NCBI GenBank assembly: GCA_947454735.1
Contig: CANGLK010000008.1
Span: forward strand, 1-45,976
DNA from: Candidatus Nanopelagicaceae bacterium
GTDB lineage: Bacteria; Actinomycetota; Actinomycetes; Nanopelagicales; Nanopelagicaceae
Length of the DNA stretch: 45,976 bases
Direction: 5' to 3'
The notes under the pieces were generated by a model. That model was not told the origin of the DNA. It worked only from the letters and a program-made list of their open reading frames with translations, and ran no database searches. Below, piece after piece: positions 25,053 through 33,640 of the stretch; the first letter of the stretch is position 1, and every line of letters starts with the position of its first letter. Made by a program: the position numbers and the translations under genes.

Positions 25053-25919
25053 TTAGAGCGAGATTCCAGAGAATAAATCGGTTTCGCGACCTTGGCTATC
25101 GAAAGGCTCTGACTTTTCACCCTTAATTAAGGTGTAGTACTCATTGCCCCAGACTTGAAGACCGAGATTATTAGAGAGAGCAAAGAAGGGGCCATCTAGA
25201 GATATTTGTGTCGCATGCGCCCGCATTGCCGCCATCTTCTCTTCTACATAGCCATTGCCATCGATATGGGCGGTAACAAAAGAATCATCCTTGGCAAAGG
25301 GAAGATCTTCCGCCTTATCTGCGCCGAAGAAATCTGAGCCGAGCTCTTTCATCGAATCGATACCTTGTTGAATCACAGAACGTGGCATCACATTCCAATA
25401 GATCTTCTCAATATTCCATGATGATTTATCTGAGGCGGCCATGGCGACGCGATGAGCTTGAATATGATCAGGATGACCATAGCCACCGAATTCGTCATAT
25501 GTAATCAAGATATGCGGCTTCACCTCTTCAATAACCGAGACGAGATACTCAGTCGCAACATCAAAATCTGCCTTCCAGAAGTTATCTGCGCGCTCATTAG
25601 GCTCTGTCCCCATCATTCCGCTATCGCGGAATTGAGTGTGTGGCGCGCCAAGGAATCGATGGTCGGTGATTCCAAGCGCCTTCATCGCCTCTGCAAGTTC
25701 AAGAATGCGATGCTCTCCTAAAAGATCATCATGAGTTGCAGCTTTATGAGAGTGCTCTTCAACTAGAACTTCACCCTCTTCACCACGAGTACATGTCACC
25801 AGAGTCACCTGAGCACCTAGTGCGGCATACATCGCCATGGTCGCGCCATTGTTGATCGTTTCATCATCAGGGTGCGCATGTACCAAGAGGAGTCGGAAGC
25901 CCTTATATGTATCTCTCAT
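25053..25919 (-). CDS. mshB: MshB, N-acetyl-glucosaminyl-inositol deacetylase of mycothiol synthesis
   Basis: This LmbE-family zinc deacetylase of 288 residues removes the acetyl group from GlcNAc-Ins in mycothiol synthesis. Zinc ligands are H16 and D19 in VHAHPDDE and H152 in GYGHPDHIQAH; the neighbouring D18 is the general base. FRDSGMMGTEPN favours MshB over the amidase Mca, whose motif differs. It lies 15 bases after moeZ, with a GGGGG stretch before ATG as possible Shine-Dalgarno. It indicates that this organism makes mycothiol or a relative. mshA, mshC and mshD are not in the window. Confidence 0.92.
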   Translation of the reverse strand: MRDTYKGFRLLLVHAHPDDETINNGATMAMYAALGAQVTLVTCTRGEEGEVLVEEHSHKAATHDDLLGEHRILELAEAMKALGITDHRFLGAPHTQFRDSGMMGTEPNERADNFWKADFDVATEYLVSVIEEVKPHILITYDEFGGYGHPDHIQAHRVAMAASDKSSWNIEKIYWNVMPRSVIQQGIDSMKELGSDFFGADKAEDLPFAKDDSFVTAHIDGNGYVEEKMAAMRAHATQISLDGPFFALSNNLGLQVWGNEYYTLIKGEKSEPFDSQGRETDLFSGISL

Positions 25920-25934
25920 AAGTAAAAGTGCCCC

Positions 25935-27116
25935 CTAGTAAACAGGAAGAGATTTATCGATCTGCTTTGCCCATGCAATGACACCGCCTGCAACGTGAGA
26001 AGCATCAGCAAATCCAGCGTTCTTCAATATTGCTAGACACTCAGCAGAACGAACTCCACCCTTGCAGTGCAAGATAATTGGTTTATCTTGTGGAAGCGTT
26101 GCTAGAACGCTTCCATCGATAAAGCCTTGCTTTGGAATCAAGTGAGCACCAGGGATTTGAACAATCTCGTATTCACTTGGTTCGCGAACGTCGATGAGGT
26201 AGAAATCTTCTTTCTGATCCATCTTTGACTTGAGCTCTTGAACTGTGATTGTCGAACCAGTACTTGCCTCTTGTGCTGCATCAGATAGCACTCCGCAGAA
26301 TGCCTCGTAATCAGGTAAAAGAGCAGTCTGTCGTGGGTTCTCAGAACAGATTGGGCAGTTGGGATCCTTACGAATCTTCACCTTACGGAAATTCATCTCG
26401 AGAGCGTCATAGATCATCAGTGAACCGATCAATGAATCGCCGACACCGGTAATGACCTTGATCGCTTCCGTAGTCTGAATCGAACCGATTGTTGCGCAGA
26501 GAACTCCGAGGACTCCACCTTCAGCGCAGCTTGGAACCATTCCTGGAGGTGGTGGTTCTGGATAGAGGCAGCGATAGCAAGGGCCGTACTCGGCCCAGAA
26601 GACTGATGCCTGTCCATCGAAACGGTAGATGGAACCCCATACATAAGGCTTCTTCAGAAGTACACATGCGTCATTGACGAGGTAACGTGTTGCAAAGTTA
26701 TCAGTGCCATCGACGATGATGTCGTACTGCGCAAAAATTTCTAGAACGTTTGAATTATCGAGACGTGTCTCGTGAGTGATCACCTTGACGTAAGGATTGA
26801 TTTCGGCAATCTTCTCCCGAGCTGACTCTGCCTTGCTCTTTCCGATATCAGATTGGCCGTGAATGATTTGGCGCTGGAGATTAGATTCATCGACAGTATC
26901 GAACTCGACTATGCCAAGAGTGCCGATTCCAGCTGCAGCTAAGTACATGAGGGCAGGCGACCCGAGTCCGCCCGCGCCGACGCAGAGAACCTTTGCATTC
27001 ATCATTCGCTGCTGACCAGCCATTGCAACATCAGGGATGATCAAGTGGCGGCTATAGCGGCGCACTTCATCAACGGTGAGTGCAGGACCTGGTGTTACAA
27101 GCGGCGGGGTCTTCAT
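25935..27116 (-). CDS. moeZ: MoeZ-type adenylyltransferase/sulfurtransferase
   Basis: This is a two-domain protein of 393 residues. The E1-like domain (about 15-275) has the ATP loop VLCVGAGGLGSPA and zinc cysteines C180, C183, C254 and C257. A C-terminal rhodanese domain (about 288-390) has active-site C351 in HCKGGVRS. It adenylates and sulfurylates small sulfur carriers for molybdopterin, thiamine or cysteine routes. Met at 27116 fits the family start. It is divergent from the TetR gene, as Rv3206c and Rv3208 are arranged in M. tuberculosis. A weak hexamer, CAGAAT, lies 6 bases before ATG. Confidence 0.93.
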   Translation of the reverse strand: MKTPPLVTPGPALTVDEVRRYSRHLIIPDVAMAGQQRMMNAKVLCVGAGGLGSPALMYLAAAGIGTLGIVEFDTVDESNLQRQIIHGQSDIGKSKAESAREKIAEINPYVKVITHETRLDNSNVLEIFAQYDIIVDGTDNFATRYLVNDACVLLKKPYVWGSIYRFDGQASVFWAEYGPCYRCLYPEPPPPGMVPSCAEGGVLGVLCATIGSIQTTEAIKVITGVGDSLIGSLMIYDALEMNFRKVKIRKDPNCPICSENPRQTALLPDYEAFCGVLSDAAQEASTGSTITVQELKSKMDQKEDFYLIDVREPSEYEIVQIPGAHLIPKQGFIDGSVLATLPQDKPIILHCKGGVRSAECLAILKNAGFADASHVAGGVIAWAKQIDKSLPVY

Positions 27117-27169
27117 GAGGCGATTCTGCCGTACTACCCACGCCCTCGCCAATTGGCATCTCCTACCAG

Positions 27170-27175
27170 TACGAT
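27170..27175 (+). promoter_or_regulatory. predicted -10 element for leaderless tetR mRNA
   Basis: TACGAT lies 7 bases before ATG 27183, with no Shine-Dalgarno. It selects this Met over in-frame starts that run into moeZ. Confidence 0.5.
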
Positions 27176-27182
27176 TCGCGCA

Positions 27183-27809
27183 ATGAGTACAACAGATGCA
27201 AACGGTTCGCGAGATAAAGCGCGACTTCCTCGCGATGAACGTCGCGCAATTCTCTTAAGTGCAGCGCTAGAAGTCTTCACCGCTGCCGGCTACCACTCTG
27301 CTGCGATGGATGAAATTGCAGATCGCGCGAGTGTCAGCAAGCCAGTTCTCTATCAGCACTTCCCATCAAAGCTTGATCTCTATCTCGCTGTTCTTGATCT
27401 TCATATCGACTCATTGGTCTATGAGATTCAAAGAGCTATCTCATCAACTCCTGATAATGCTCAGCGCGTGCATGCAACTATCGATGCCTATTTTAGTTTT
27501 ATTGAAAATGAAGGCGAAGCATTCCGACTCCTCTTCGAAAGTGATATGAGCGTTGAGCCGCAGGTCAGCGAAAGACTTAATCGCATGACATATGACTGTG
27601 CCGCTGCAGTAAGTGGAGTAATTTCAAATGACACGGGACTTCCAAAAGAGGCAGCGATGCTCCTCGGTATCGGACTGATTGGGTACACACAGGTAACTGC
27701 GCGCCATTGGCTTGAGCGCGATAGCAAGCTCACGCGTCAACAGGCGATGGATCTCGTTGAGAACCTCATGTGGCGTGGAATCTCTGGATTTCCCCGCACT
27801 GAGCTCTAG
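27183..27809 (+). CDS. TetR family transcriptional regulator
   Basis: This is a 208-residue regulator. The N-terminal helix-turn-helix (about residues 18-62) contains AALEVFTAAGYHSAAMDEIA and SVSKPVLYQHFPSKLDLYLA. The ligand domain follows, with SDMSVEPQVSERL and IGLIGYTQVTARHWL. Context with moeZ, DUF3107 and the DEAD-box helicase equals the Rv3208 neighbourhood of M. tuberculosis. The ligand is unknown. The earlier in-frame Met at 27045 lies within moeZ and is rejected. Confidence 0.92.
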   Translation: MSTTDANGSRDKARLPRDERRAILLSAALEVFTAAGYHSAAMDEIADRASVSKPVLYQHFPSKLDLYLAVLDLHIDSLVYEIQRAISSTPDNAQRVHATIDAYFSFIENEGEAFRLLFESDMSVEPQVSERLNRMTYDCAAAVSGVISNDTGLPKEAAMLLGIGLIGYTQVTARHWLERDSKLTRQQAMDLVENLMWRGISGFPRTEL

Positions 27810-27813
27810 CCAA

Positions 27814-27819
27814 TAAGAT
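27814..27819 (+). promoter_or_regulatory. predicted -10 element for leaderless DUF3107 mRNA
   Basis: TAAGAT lies 6 bases before ATG 27826, in the 16-base gap after the tetR stop. DUF3107 and the helicase may therefore be transcribed independently of the regulator. Confidence 0.45.
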
Positions 27820-27825
27820 AGGTAC

Positions 27826-28077
27826 ATGAGCACCAAGAAGAACGAAAAATCATCTCAGGTACGAATCGCAGTGACAGATGTTTCTAGCGAACTCTCCTTT
27901 GAGTGCCCCTCAACACCGGCCGAGATTAAGAGCGCAGTAACTGCCGCTCTCTCTGCAAATACTCCTCTTATCTTGACCGACATCCGTGGCCACGAAATTG
28001 TGGTTCCTGCGGCAAAGATTGGCTACATCGAAATCGGTGAGCCGGTCGAACGTCGCGTCGGTTTCGGCGTTAACTAA
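27826..28077 (+). CDS. DUF3107 family protein
   Basis: This is an 83-residue protein of the actinobacterial DUF3107 family (TB9.4/Rv3208A-like). The recognisable core is VRIAVTDVSSELSFE, then LTDIRGHEIVVPAAKIGYIEI and a C-terminal RRVGFGV. It is probably a small cytosolic all-beta/alpha protein with no known reaction. It sits between tetR and the helicase; the helicase GTG follows its stop codon with no gap, so the two are translationally coupled. Confidence 0.9.
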   Translation: MSTKKNEKSSQVRIAVTDVSSELSFECPSTPAEIKSAVTAALSANTPLILTDIRGHEIVVPAAKIGYIEIGEPVERRVGFGVN

Positions 28078-29439
28078 GTGAGTATTACCTTCGCAGAGCT
28101 TCCTCTCCGTAAAGAGACTATTGAAGCGCTCCACCAACACGGATTCACCGCACCTTTTGCAATTCAAGAGATGGTTCTACCGATTGCCCTTGCTGATGGC
28201 GATGTCATCGGTCAGGCAAAGACTGGAACAGGTAAGACTCTTGCATTTGGCGTTCCTGTCATCGAACGCGTCATTGCACCTAACGATGTCGAATGGGTTG
28301 CACTTGAGGCGAAGGGTGCACCGCAAGTTTTGATTGTTGTTCCTACTCGCGAACTCTGCGTTCAGGTCACAAAAGATATTGAAGAGCTCTCACTTAACCG
28401 CGGTATCCGCACCCTTGCTGTTTATGGCGGTCGCGCATTTGAGCCACAGATTGAAGCCCTTGAAAATGGCGTGGAAATTGTTGTCGGAACGCCTGGGCGA
28501 CTCCTTGATCTCTATCGCCAAGGAAAGCTTAAGCTCGGCAAAGTTACTCGCGTCGTTCTCGATGAGGCAGATGAGATGCTCGACCTCGGATTCCTTCCTG
28601 ATGTTGAGAAGATCTTCTCTTCAACACCTGCGCGCCAGCAGACGATGTTGTTCTCAGCAACAATGCCTGGCGACATCATCGCTCTCGCTCGCAAATTTAT
28701 GAATCAGCCAGTACATATTCGTACCCAAGATTCACAGGATGAAGGTCGCGTTGTAGCTCGTATCGAGCAACACGTCTTCCGTGCGCACGCTCTCGATAAG
28801 ATCGAAATGCTTGCTCGCATCTTGCAAGCTGATGGTCGCGGACCAACAATTGTTTTCTGTCGCACAAAGCGCACAGCTCAGAAGACTGCAGATGATCTAA
28901 TGGAGCGCGGATTCCGTGCAGCTTCAATTCATGGTGATTTAGGGCAGAGCGCGCGTGAAAAGGCGCTCAATGACTTCAAATCAAATAAGCGCGATGTCCT
29001 AATCGCAACCGATGTTGCAGCACGCGGAATCGATGTCGACGGCATCACTCACGTCATTAACTATCAATGTCCAGAAGATGAGAAGACTTATGTTCACCGC
29101 ATCGGTCGTACTGCTCGTGCAGGCGCTGATGGCATCGCGGTTACCTTCGTTGATTGGGATGAGCTCGCACGTTGGAAGATGATTGACACAGCTCTCGAGC
29201 TCGGTCTTCCAGAGCCGCTAGAGACTTACTCTTCATCTGATCACTTCTTCGAATCAATGCACATCCCCCGCGACTCATCTGGTCGTATGGTTGCAGCGAA
29301 GAAGGCTGAGCCTGTTGCAAAGTCTGAGAAGCCTGCACGTAAATCAGCACCGGCTGAGAAAGCTCCACGCGAGAAAGCTCCACGCGAGAAGAGCGAGCGT
29401 GTACGTACGCGCACAAAGCGCATTGCACCTACTGATTAA
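28078..29439 (+). CDS. rhlE: DEAD-box RNA helicase (RhlE-like)
   Basis: This is a 453-residue ATP-dependent RNA helicase. Motifs in order: Q-motif region FTAPFAIQEMVLP, Walker A QAKTGTGKT, Ia PTRELCVQ, Ib TPGRLLDL, DEAD in VLDEADEMLDLGF, SAT in LFSATMPGD, motif V ATDVAARGIDVDGI and motif VI HRIGRTARAG. The tail after about residue 405 is Lys/Arg/Ala/Pro-rich with two exact copies of EKAPR, a likely RNA-binding extension. It begins with GTG directly after the DUF3107 stop. The stop overlaps the convergent marC stop by four bases (TTAA). Confidence 0.93.
   Translation: MSITFAELPLRKETIEALHQHGFTAPFAIQEMVLPIALADGDVIGQAKTGTGKTLAFGVPVIERVIAPNDVEWVALEAKGAPQVLIVVPTRELCVQVTKDIEELSLNRGIRTLAVYGGRAFEPQIEALENGVEIVVGTPGRLLDLYRQGKLKLGKVTRVVLDEADEMLDLGFLPDVEKIFSSTPARQQTMLFSATMPGDIIALARKFMNQPVHIRTQDSQDEGRVVARIEQHVFRAHALDKIEMLARILQADGRGPTIVFCRTKRTAQKTADDLMERGFRAASIHGDLGQSAREKALNDFKSNKRDVLIATDVAARGIDVDGITHVINYQCPEDEKTYVHRIGRTARAGADGIAVTFVDWDELARWKMIDTALELGLPEPLETYSSSDHFFESMHIPRDSSGRMVAAKKAEPVAKSEKPARKSAPAEKAPREKAPREKSERVRTRTKRIAPTD
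29356..29390 (+). repeat. 15-bp tandem repeat in the helicase tail
   Basis: GAGAAAGCTCCACGC occurs twice in tandem (29356-29370, 29371-29385), followed by a partial third GAGAA. It encodes EKAPR EKAPR EK. Copy number could vary by slippage. Confidence 0.9.
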
Positions 29440-30044
29440 TTTGCAGATAAGACTTTAATTGCATCTGCAAGCATCTGTACTGCAATCGCAGCAAGTAAGA
29501 GGCCTGCAATACGTGCAAGAAGCGTGACGCCGGATTCCTTAATCAACTTCAAGACATGAGTCGACGTCATCAAAACGAGTCCAATAATTAAGTGCACTGC
29601 AATGATTGCAACTACTAAACCGCTGATGCGCTCTGGAGTACTTGCCTGCTTCACGAAGATCATCGTTGCAACGATTGCACCAGGTCCAGCCAAGAGCGGT
29701 GTTCCGAGTGGAACCATTCCGATATTGGTTCCTTCACTTGCTACTTCACTGCCTTTGCCGGTGAGAAGTTCGAGGGATACATAGAGAAGTAAGAGTCCAC
29801 CTGCCGCCTGAAGCGCTTCGATGGAAACGTTCATGTAATCAAGGATGAATCTTCCGAAGATCGCAAACGTTGCAATGACAAAGAGTGATACGCCTGCAGC
29901 CTGCCACGCTAGTCGAGTACGTTCACGTTGGCTCTTATCAGATACGAGTGCGAGAAAAATTGGTGTTGCTCCAGGTGGATCAAAGATCACCAAGAGAGTG
30001 ACAAAGGATTGCACCGCAAATGTGAGTGCGCTTACTGACTTCAT
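29436..30044 (-). CDS. MarC/YhgN family membrane protein
   Basis: This is a 202-residue inner-membrane protein with about six TM segments. The early motif VIFDPPGATPIFLAL and the central VPLGTPLLAGPGAIVAT are MarC/YhgN (UPF0056) hallmarks. Its transport or other activity is not established; the old link to antibiotic resistance in E. coli was withdrawn. Its start overlaps the PHP gene stop by four bases (ATGA), so it is the last gene of an EamA-PHP-MarC operon. Confidence 0.9.
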   Translation of the reverse strand: MKSVSALTFAVQSFVTLLVIFDPPGATPIFLALVSDKSQRERTRLAWQAAGVSLFVIATFAIFGRFILDYMNVSIEALQAAGGLLLLYVSLELLTGKGSEVASEGTNIGMVPLGTPLLAGPGAIVATMIFVKQASTPERISGLVVAIIAVHLIIGLVLMTSTHVLKLIKESGVTLLARIAGLLLAAIAVQMLADAIKVLSAN

Positions 30045-30886
30045 CGAGAGACAACCCTTCGTTGATCTGCCATGGATTCAAGGCGTTCCCATTGTGCCTG
30101 AGTAGTGGTGTTCTCACCAAGTTTGTTGAGTTTTCCTGTGCCGTGGTAATCACTTGATCCCGTGATTACAAGGTTGAGTTCATCTGCAATTGCAATGAGT
30201 TGAGCGCGTTCATCTTCGCTCTGATCACGATGGAAGACTTCAATTCCGTTGAGACCTGCTTCAACGAGGGATTGGAATGAGCCTGCGCTCAATACTTGTC
30301 CACGGCGAGAGGCAAATGGATGAGCAATTACTGCGACTCCCCCTGCGGCTCGAATAGCGCGAATTGAATCTTCAGGAGTGGGCGCAAAGTGCGATACATA
30401 GAAAGGTGAATCGTTATGCAATAGATCGGTAAATGCTTCATCACGGCTCTTCACAATCTTTCTTGCAACAAGCGCATCTGCAAGATGGGGGCGTCCGACA
30501 GTTGCGCCTTGAGGCGTTGAGGCATGTACATCTTCGAGAGTGATCTCGTATCCCGCGCTTTGAAGATTCTCAATCATCTTCTTCATACGTGGGATTCGGG
30601 TATCTCGTGAATCAGAGAGCAACTGCTGAAGTGGTTGATTTTCGCCATCGAAGAGGAGTCCGAGCATATGAACGCTCACGCCATCTTCTGTAAGACAAGA
30701 AACTTCAGCACCGAGGGCTAGCTGAAGTTCGCCATGGAGTGCGGCACTTGCCTCACTCCATCCTGAGGTGGAGTCATGATCTGCAATTCCTAGAACGGTA
30801 ATTCCTGACGATGCCGCTTTCTTTACGAGCGCCAATGGAGAATCAGTTCCGTCGCTATAAGTGGTGTGTGTATGGAGATCAATCAT
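30041..30886 (-). CDS. PHP-domain phosphoesterase (YciV/TrpH-like)
   Basis: This 281-residue metal-dependent phosphoesterase of the PHP superfamily has the HxH motif DLHTHTTYSDG, ADHDSTSG, GAEVSC, VGRPHLADAL, VIAHPFA and SSDYHGTGK, which together build the trinuclear metal site. Homologues act on 3',5'-nucleoside bisphosphates or on RNA 5' ends. The substrate here cannot be told from sequence. It overlaps both neighbours by four bases (ATGA at each side), a tightly coupled three-gene operon. Confidence 0.9.
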   Translation of the reverse strand: MIDLHTHTTYSDGTDSPLALVKKAASSGITVLGIADHDSTSGWSEASAALHGELQLALGAEVSCLTEDGVSVHMLGLLFDGENQPLQQLLSDSRDTRIPRMKKMIENLQSAGYEITLEDVHASTPQGATVGRPHLADALVARKIVKSRDEAFTDLLHNDSPFYVSHFAPTPEDSIRAIRAAGGVAVIAHPFASRRGQVLSAGSFQSLVEAGLNGIEVFHRDQSEDERAQLIAIADELNLVITGSSDYHGTGKLNKLGENTTTQAQWERLESMADQRRVVSR

Positions 30887-31812
30887 TCATTTACCTGTGC
30901 CTCTACCTCGCCTTTATTGGGACGTGTGCGCAAGACGACCATGGTGCAGCCACCGAGAATCAGTGCAACTCCAGGAATAATCAAACCCGACGGCTGATTT
31001 CCAATAGTAAAAATCTTTGCCAGGATTGCGGCAACAGGAACTTCAAAGAAGACTATGAGCGAAACAACTGCCGGCGAAACTCGCTTTAATACCGAGTTAA
31101 ACATCGAGTGTCCCAATATCTGTGCCCCAGCAATTAACCCCAAGAGAATCCACCATTCGTGCGCGGTAAATCCCACAATTTGATAACCGCCAATGATTGC
31201 AATGGGCAGCGCAGTGAGGGCACAGATTGCGTAACAGATTGATGTGTAGCTCGTGGTCTCAAGAGTCTCTTGTGCCTTAGATCCACACATCACATAGAGA
31301 GCTGCAAGGGCTGCAGAGATGATTGCTGCGAGATCTCCCAAGAATGATCGACGGTCGAGAGAGAAATCGATTCCAGAGATAAGAAGTACGCCAAGAAAGC
31401 TGATTGCCATACCGAGCCATGCCTTCGATGGAATATGGCCGCCTGTGACCTTGATGAAGATGCTTGCGAATATCGGTTGCAAAGCGACAAGTGCAGTGCC
31501 GGCAGCAACGCTAGTCATTCGCATCGCCAGAAAGAATCCAATGAAGTGCAAGGCCAGAAGAACTCCAGCAGCGATTGACCACTTCGCTCCGCGGCGATCA
31601 AGTGAATGTTTCATTGCAAAGGGCGCTGTTGCAATTGCTCCACCGAGGTTGCGCCAGAAGATCAGAGTCGGAATTGGCATGGTACTCAAGGCGATAAGTG
31701 GCCCAGATGAGCCAATTCCAAGGATTCCGACCCCTAATCTCACGAGATCTGATTTACCTGGCATATCTGTTATCGCGGTATTCACGCCTGATTGCCCGGA
31801 AGTGGAAGCCAT
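30883..31812 (-). CDS. EamA/DMT-family transporter
   Basis: This is a 309-residue permease with ten predicted TM helices in two EamA halves (about 27-155 and 165-295) and a short cytosolic N-terminus. The family exports amino acids, metabolites or nucleobases; the substrate is not predictable. A leaderless -10 (TAGGTT, 6 bases before ATG) makes it the head of the EamA-PHP-MarC operon, divergent from the MgtE-like gene 29 bases away. Confidence 0.88.
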   Translation of the reverse strand: MASTSGQSGVNTAITDMPGKSDLVRLGVGILGIGSSGPLIALSTMPIPTLIFWRNLGGAIATAPFAMKHSLDRRGAKWSIAAGVLLALHFIGFFLAMRMTSVAAGTALVALQPIFASIFIKVTGGHIPSKAWLGMAISFLGVLLISGIDFSLDRRSFLGDLAAIISAALAALYVMCGSKAQETLETTSYTSICYAICALTALPIAIIGGYQIVGFTAHEWWILLGLIAGAQILGHSMFNSVLKRVSPAVVSLIVFFEVPVAAILAKIFTIGNQPSGLIIPGVALILGGCTMVVLRTRPNKGEVEAQVNE

Positions 31813-31818
31813 GACTCA

Positions 31819-31835
31819 AACCTAGCCGATACCCT
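31819..31835. promoter_or_regulatory. back-to-back -10 elements for EamA and MgtE-like genes
   Basis: TAGGTT (31819-31824, minus strand) lies 6 bases before the EamA ATG. TACCCT (31830-31835, plus strand) lies 6 bases before the MgtE-like ATG. The two leaderless promoters share a 29-base intergenic gap. Confidence 0.5.
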
Positions 31836-31841
31836 TGCCTC

Positions 31842-33143
31842 ATGAGCGGAAATGGAATGAATCGAGTCTTCCTCGCCCGCCTTGCAGGTACTGCTGTTTT
31901 CGACCCTAACGGTGATCCAGTTGGCAAGGTGCGCGATGCTGTCGCGACCCTTCGTTCTAATAACCAGCCTCCTCGCATCTTGGGTCTCGTCGTTGAAGTG
32001 CCACTTCGTCGTCGCGTCTTTGTTCCGATTACACGTGTAACTTCCATCGAATCCGGTGCAGTTGTTATCACCGGACTTCTCAATATGCGCCGATTTGAAA
32101 CTCGTGCAGGCGAAATTCTCGTTCTTGGAGATTTACTTGATCGATCAATCACACTTGTCGAAAGTGGCGAATCCGTTGTTGTTGAAGATATGGGAATGGA
32201 TCTCTCGCGTAACGGTGATTGGCTCATCACCAAAGTTCACATTATGCGCAAGGGCAGTGGCCTTCGTCGCAAGGGTGCAACGTCAACCGTTGCATGGGAT
32301 GAGCTCACCGGATTTTCATCGCACGAACCAAATCAAGGTGCTACCAATCTTCTAGCAACTCTCAGCACACTTCGCGCTGCCGACCTTGCAACTGTAATTC
32401 AAGATCTCTCTCCTAAGCGTCGCGTAGAAGTTGCACGCGCGCTCGATGATGAACGTCTTGCAGATGTGATTGAAGAGATGGATGAGCAAGAGCGCGTTGC
32501 GCTCTTGGCCGAACTTGAAGGTGAGCGCGCAGCAGATGTCCTAGAAGAGATGGACCCTGATGATGCTGCCGACTTACTCCGTGAAATCGGTGAAGAGCGC
32601 GCACAAGAGCTGATTGAGTTGATGGATCCAGAAGATGCTGAAGATGTACTGCGTCTGATGACATATGAGGATTACTCAGCAGGTGGAATGATGACAACCG
32701 AGCCAATCGTGATGTCAGCTGATTACTCAGTTGCAGATGCCCTTGCTGCAGTGCGTAAGAGCGAGCTCTCACCTGCCCTTGCTTCACAGGTATTTATCTG
32801 CCGCCAACCGCTTGAGACTCCAACAGGTCGTTTCATCGGCATGGTTCACTACCAGCGCTTACTCCGCGAACCGCCTTCAACATTGCTCGGCTCGATTGTC
32901 GATACAAATACGCAAGGCGTTAATCCAGATGCAACGTTGCATGAAGTTGCTTCATACTTAGCTAGCTATAACTTGCTATCGCTACCTGTTATCGATGCAA
33001 ATGATCGCTTATTAGGTGCAGTAACGGTCGATGACGTACTCGACCACTTGCTCCCTGAGAACTGGCGCCATGATCACCGCGACTCTGCGGCGACTACAGC
33101 AGCACTTGAGAATATTGATACAAGCTTTGACGAGGAGGTGTAA
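31842..33143 (+). CDS. MgtE N-domain plus CBS-pair protein without a channel
   Basis: This is a 433-residue soluble protein. Residues about 6-75 are PRC-barrel-like (GTAVFDPNGDPVGKVRDAVA). Residues about 170-285 are the MgtE N-domain helical superhelix with repeats such as ADVIEEMDEQERVALLAELE and ADVLEEMDPDDAADLLREI. A CBS pair follows (about 285-410, YSAGGMMTTEPIVM). The MgtE membrane channel is absent, as in the actinobacterial Rv1232c-type proteins. It may sense Mg2+ through acidic residues. DUF1003, a membrane protein, follows after two bases and may be its partner. Confidence 0.88.
   Translation: MSGNGMNRVFLARLAGTAVFDPNGDPVGKVRDAVATLRSNNQPPRILGLVVEVPLRRRVFVPITRVTSIESGAVVITGLLNMRRFETRAGEILVLGDLLDRSITLVESGESVVVEDMGMDLSRNGDWLITKVHIMRKGSGLRRKGATSTVAWDELTGFSSHEPNQGATNLLATLSTLRAADLATVIQDLSPKRRVEVARALDDERLADVIEEMDEQERVALLAELEGERAADVLEEMDPDDAADLLREIGEERAQELIELMDPEDAEDVLRLMTYEDYSAGGMMTTEPIVMSADYSVADALAAVRKSELSPALASQVFICRQPLETPTGRFIGMVHYQRLLREPPSTLLGSIVDTNTQGVNPDATLHEVASYLASYNLLSLPVIDANDRLLGAVTVDDVLDHLLPENWRHDHRDSAATTAALENIDTSFDEEV
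33132..33140 (+). promoter_or_regulatory. strong Shine-Dalgarno for DUF1003 inside the MgtE-like gene
   Basis: GAGGAGGTG lies 5 bases before ATG 33146 and also encodes the last residues of the upstream protein. It is one of the best ribosome-binding sites in the window and marks an internal operon gene. Confidence 0.8.
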
Positions 33144-33145
33144 CG

Positions 33146-33640
33146 ATGGCACGCAATAATGGATTAGATACTCCACGCGAGACTCGGCGTTCACTTCGCG
33201 CAAATTACGATCCAGAGGCGTTCGGTCGTCTCTCTGAGCGTTTCGCTCGTTTCTTAGGAACTGCGCGCTTCTTGGTCTACATGACAGTCTTTGTTCTTGT
33301 ATGGGTTCTCTGGAATACGCTCGCACCTGAGCGCCTTCATTGGGATAGTTACCCATTTATCTTCCTGACATTGATCCTCTCTTTGCAAGCTTCTTACGCA
33401 GCTCCATTGATTTTGCTTGCACAGAATCGACAGGCTGACCGTGATCGCATTGCTCTCAATGAAGATCGCGCGCGCGGTGATCGCAATATCGCAGATACTG
33501 AATACCTCACCCGCGAACTTGCGAGCCTACGTATCGCACTCGGCGAAGTATCAACGCGTGATTATGTACGTAGCGAATTACAAGATGTTGCAAAAGAGAT
33601 TATTGAAGAGTTACGCAAGCCCGAGTCGGACACCAAGTAA
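33146..33640 (+). CDS. DUF1003 family membrane protein
   Basis: This 164-residue protein has two TM segments (about 42-60 and 69-93) after a basic N-terminus, and a charged C-terminal helix. FLVYMTVFVLVWVLWN and YPFIFLTLILSLQASYAAPLI are typical of DUF1003. QNRQADRDR follows TM2, then DIADTEYLTRE-like coiled coil. The pairing with an MgtE-N/CBS protein is conserved in actinobacteria and suggests divalent-cation transport or sensing. Its last 30 bases overlap the convergent mrp gene. Confidence 0.9.
   Translation: MARNNGLDTPRETRRSLRANYDPEAFGRLSERFARFLGTARFLVYMTVFVLVWVLWNTLAPERLHWDSYPFIFLTLILSLQASYAAPLILLAQNRQADRDRIALNEDRARGDRNIADTEYLTRELASLRIALGEVSTRDYVRSELQDVAKEIIEELRKPESDTK

Noticed and set aside
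33611-33640. Frameshift explaining the mrp/DUF1003 overlap
   Set aside because: Both C-termini are plausible for their families, and both frames are intact.
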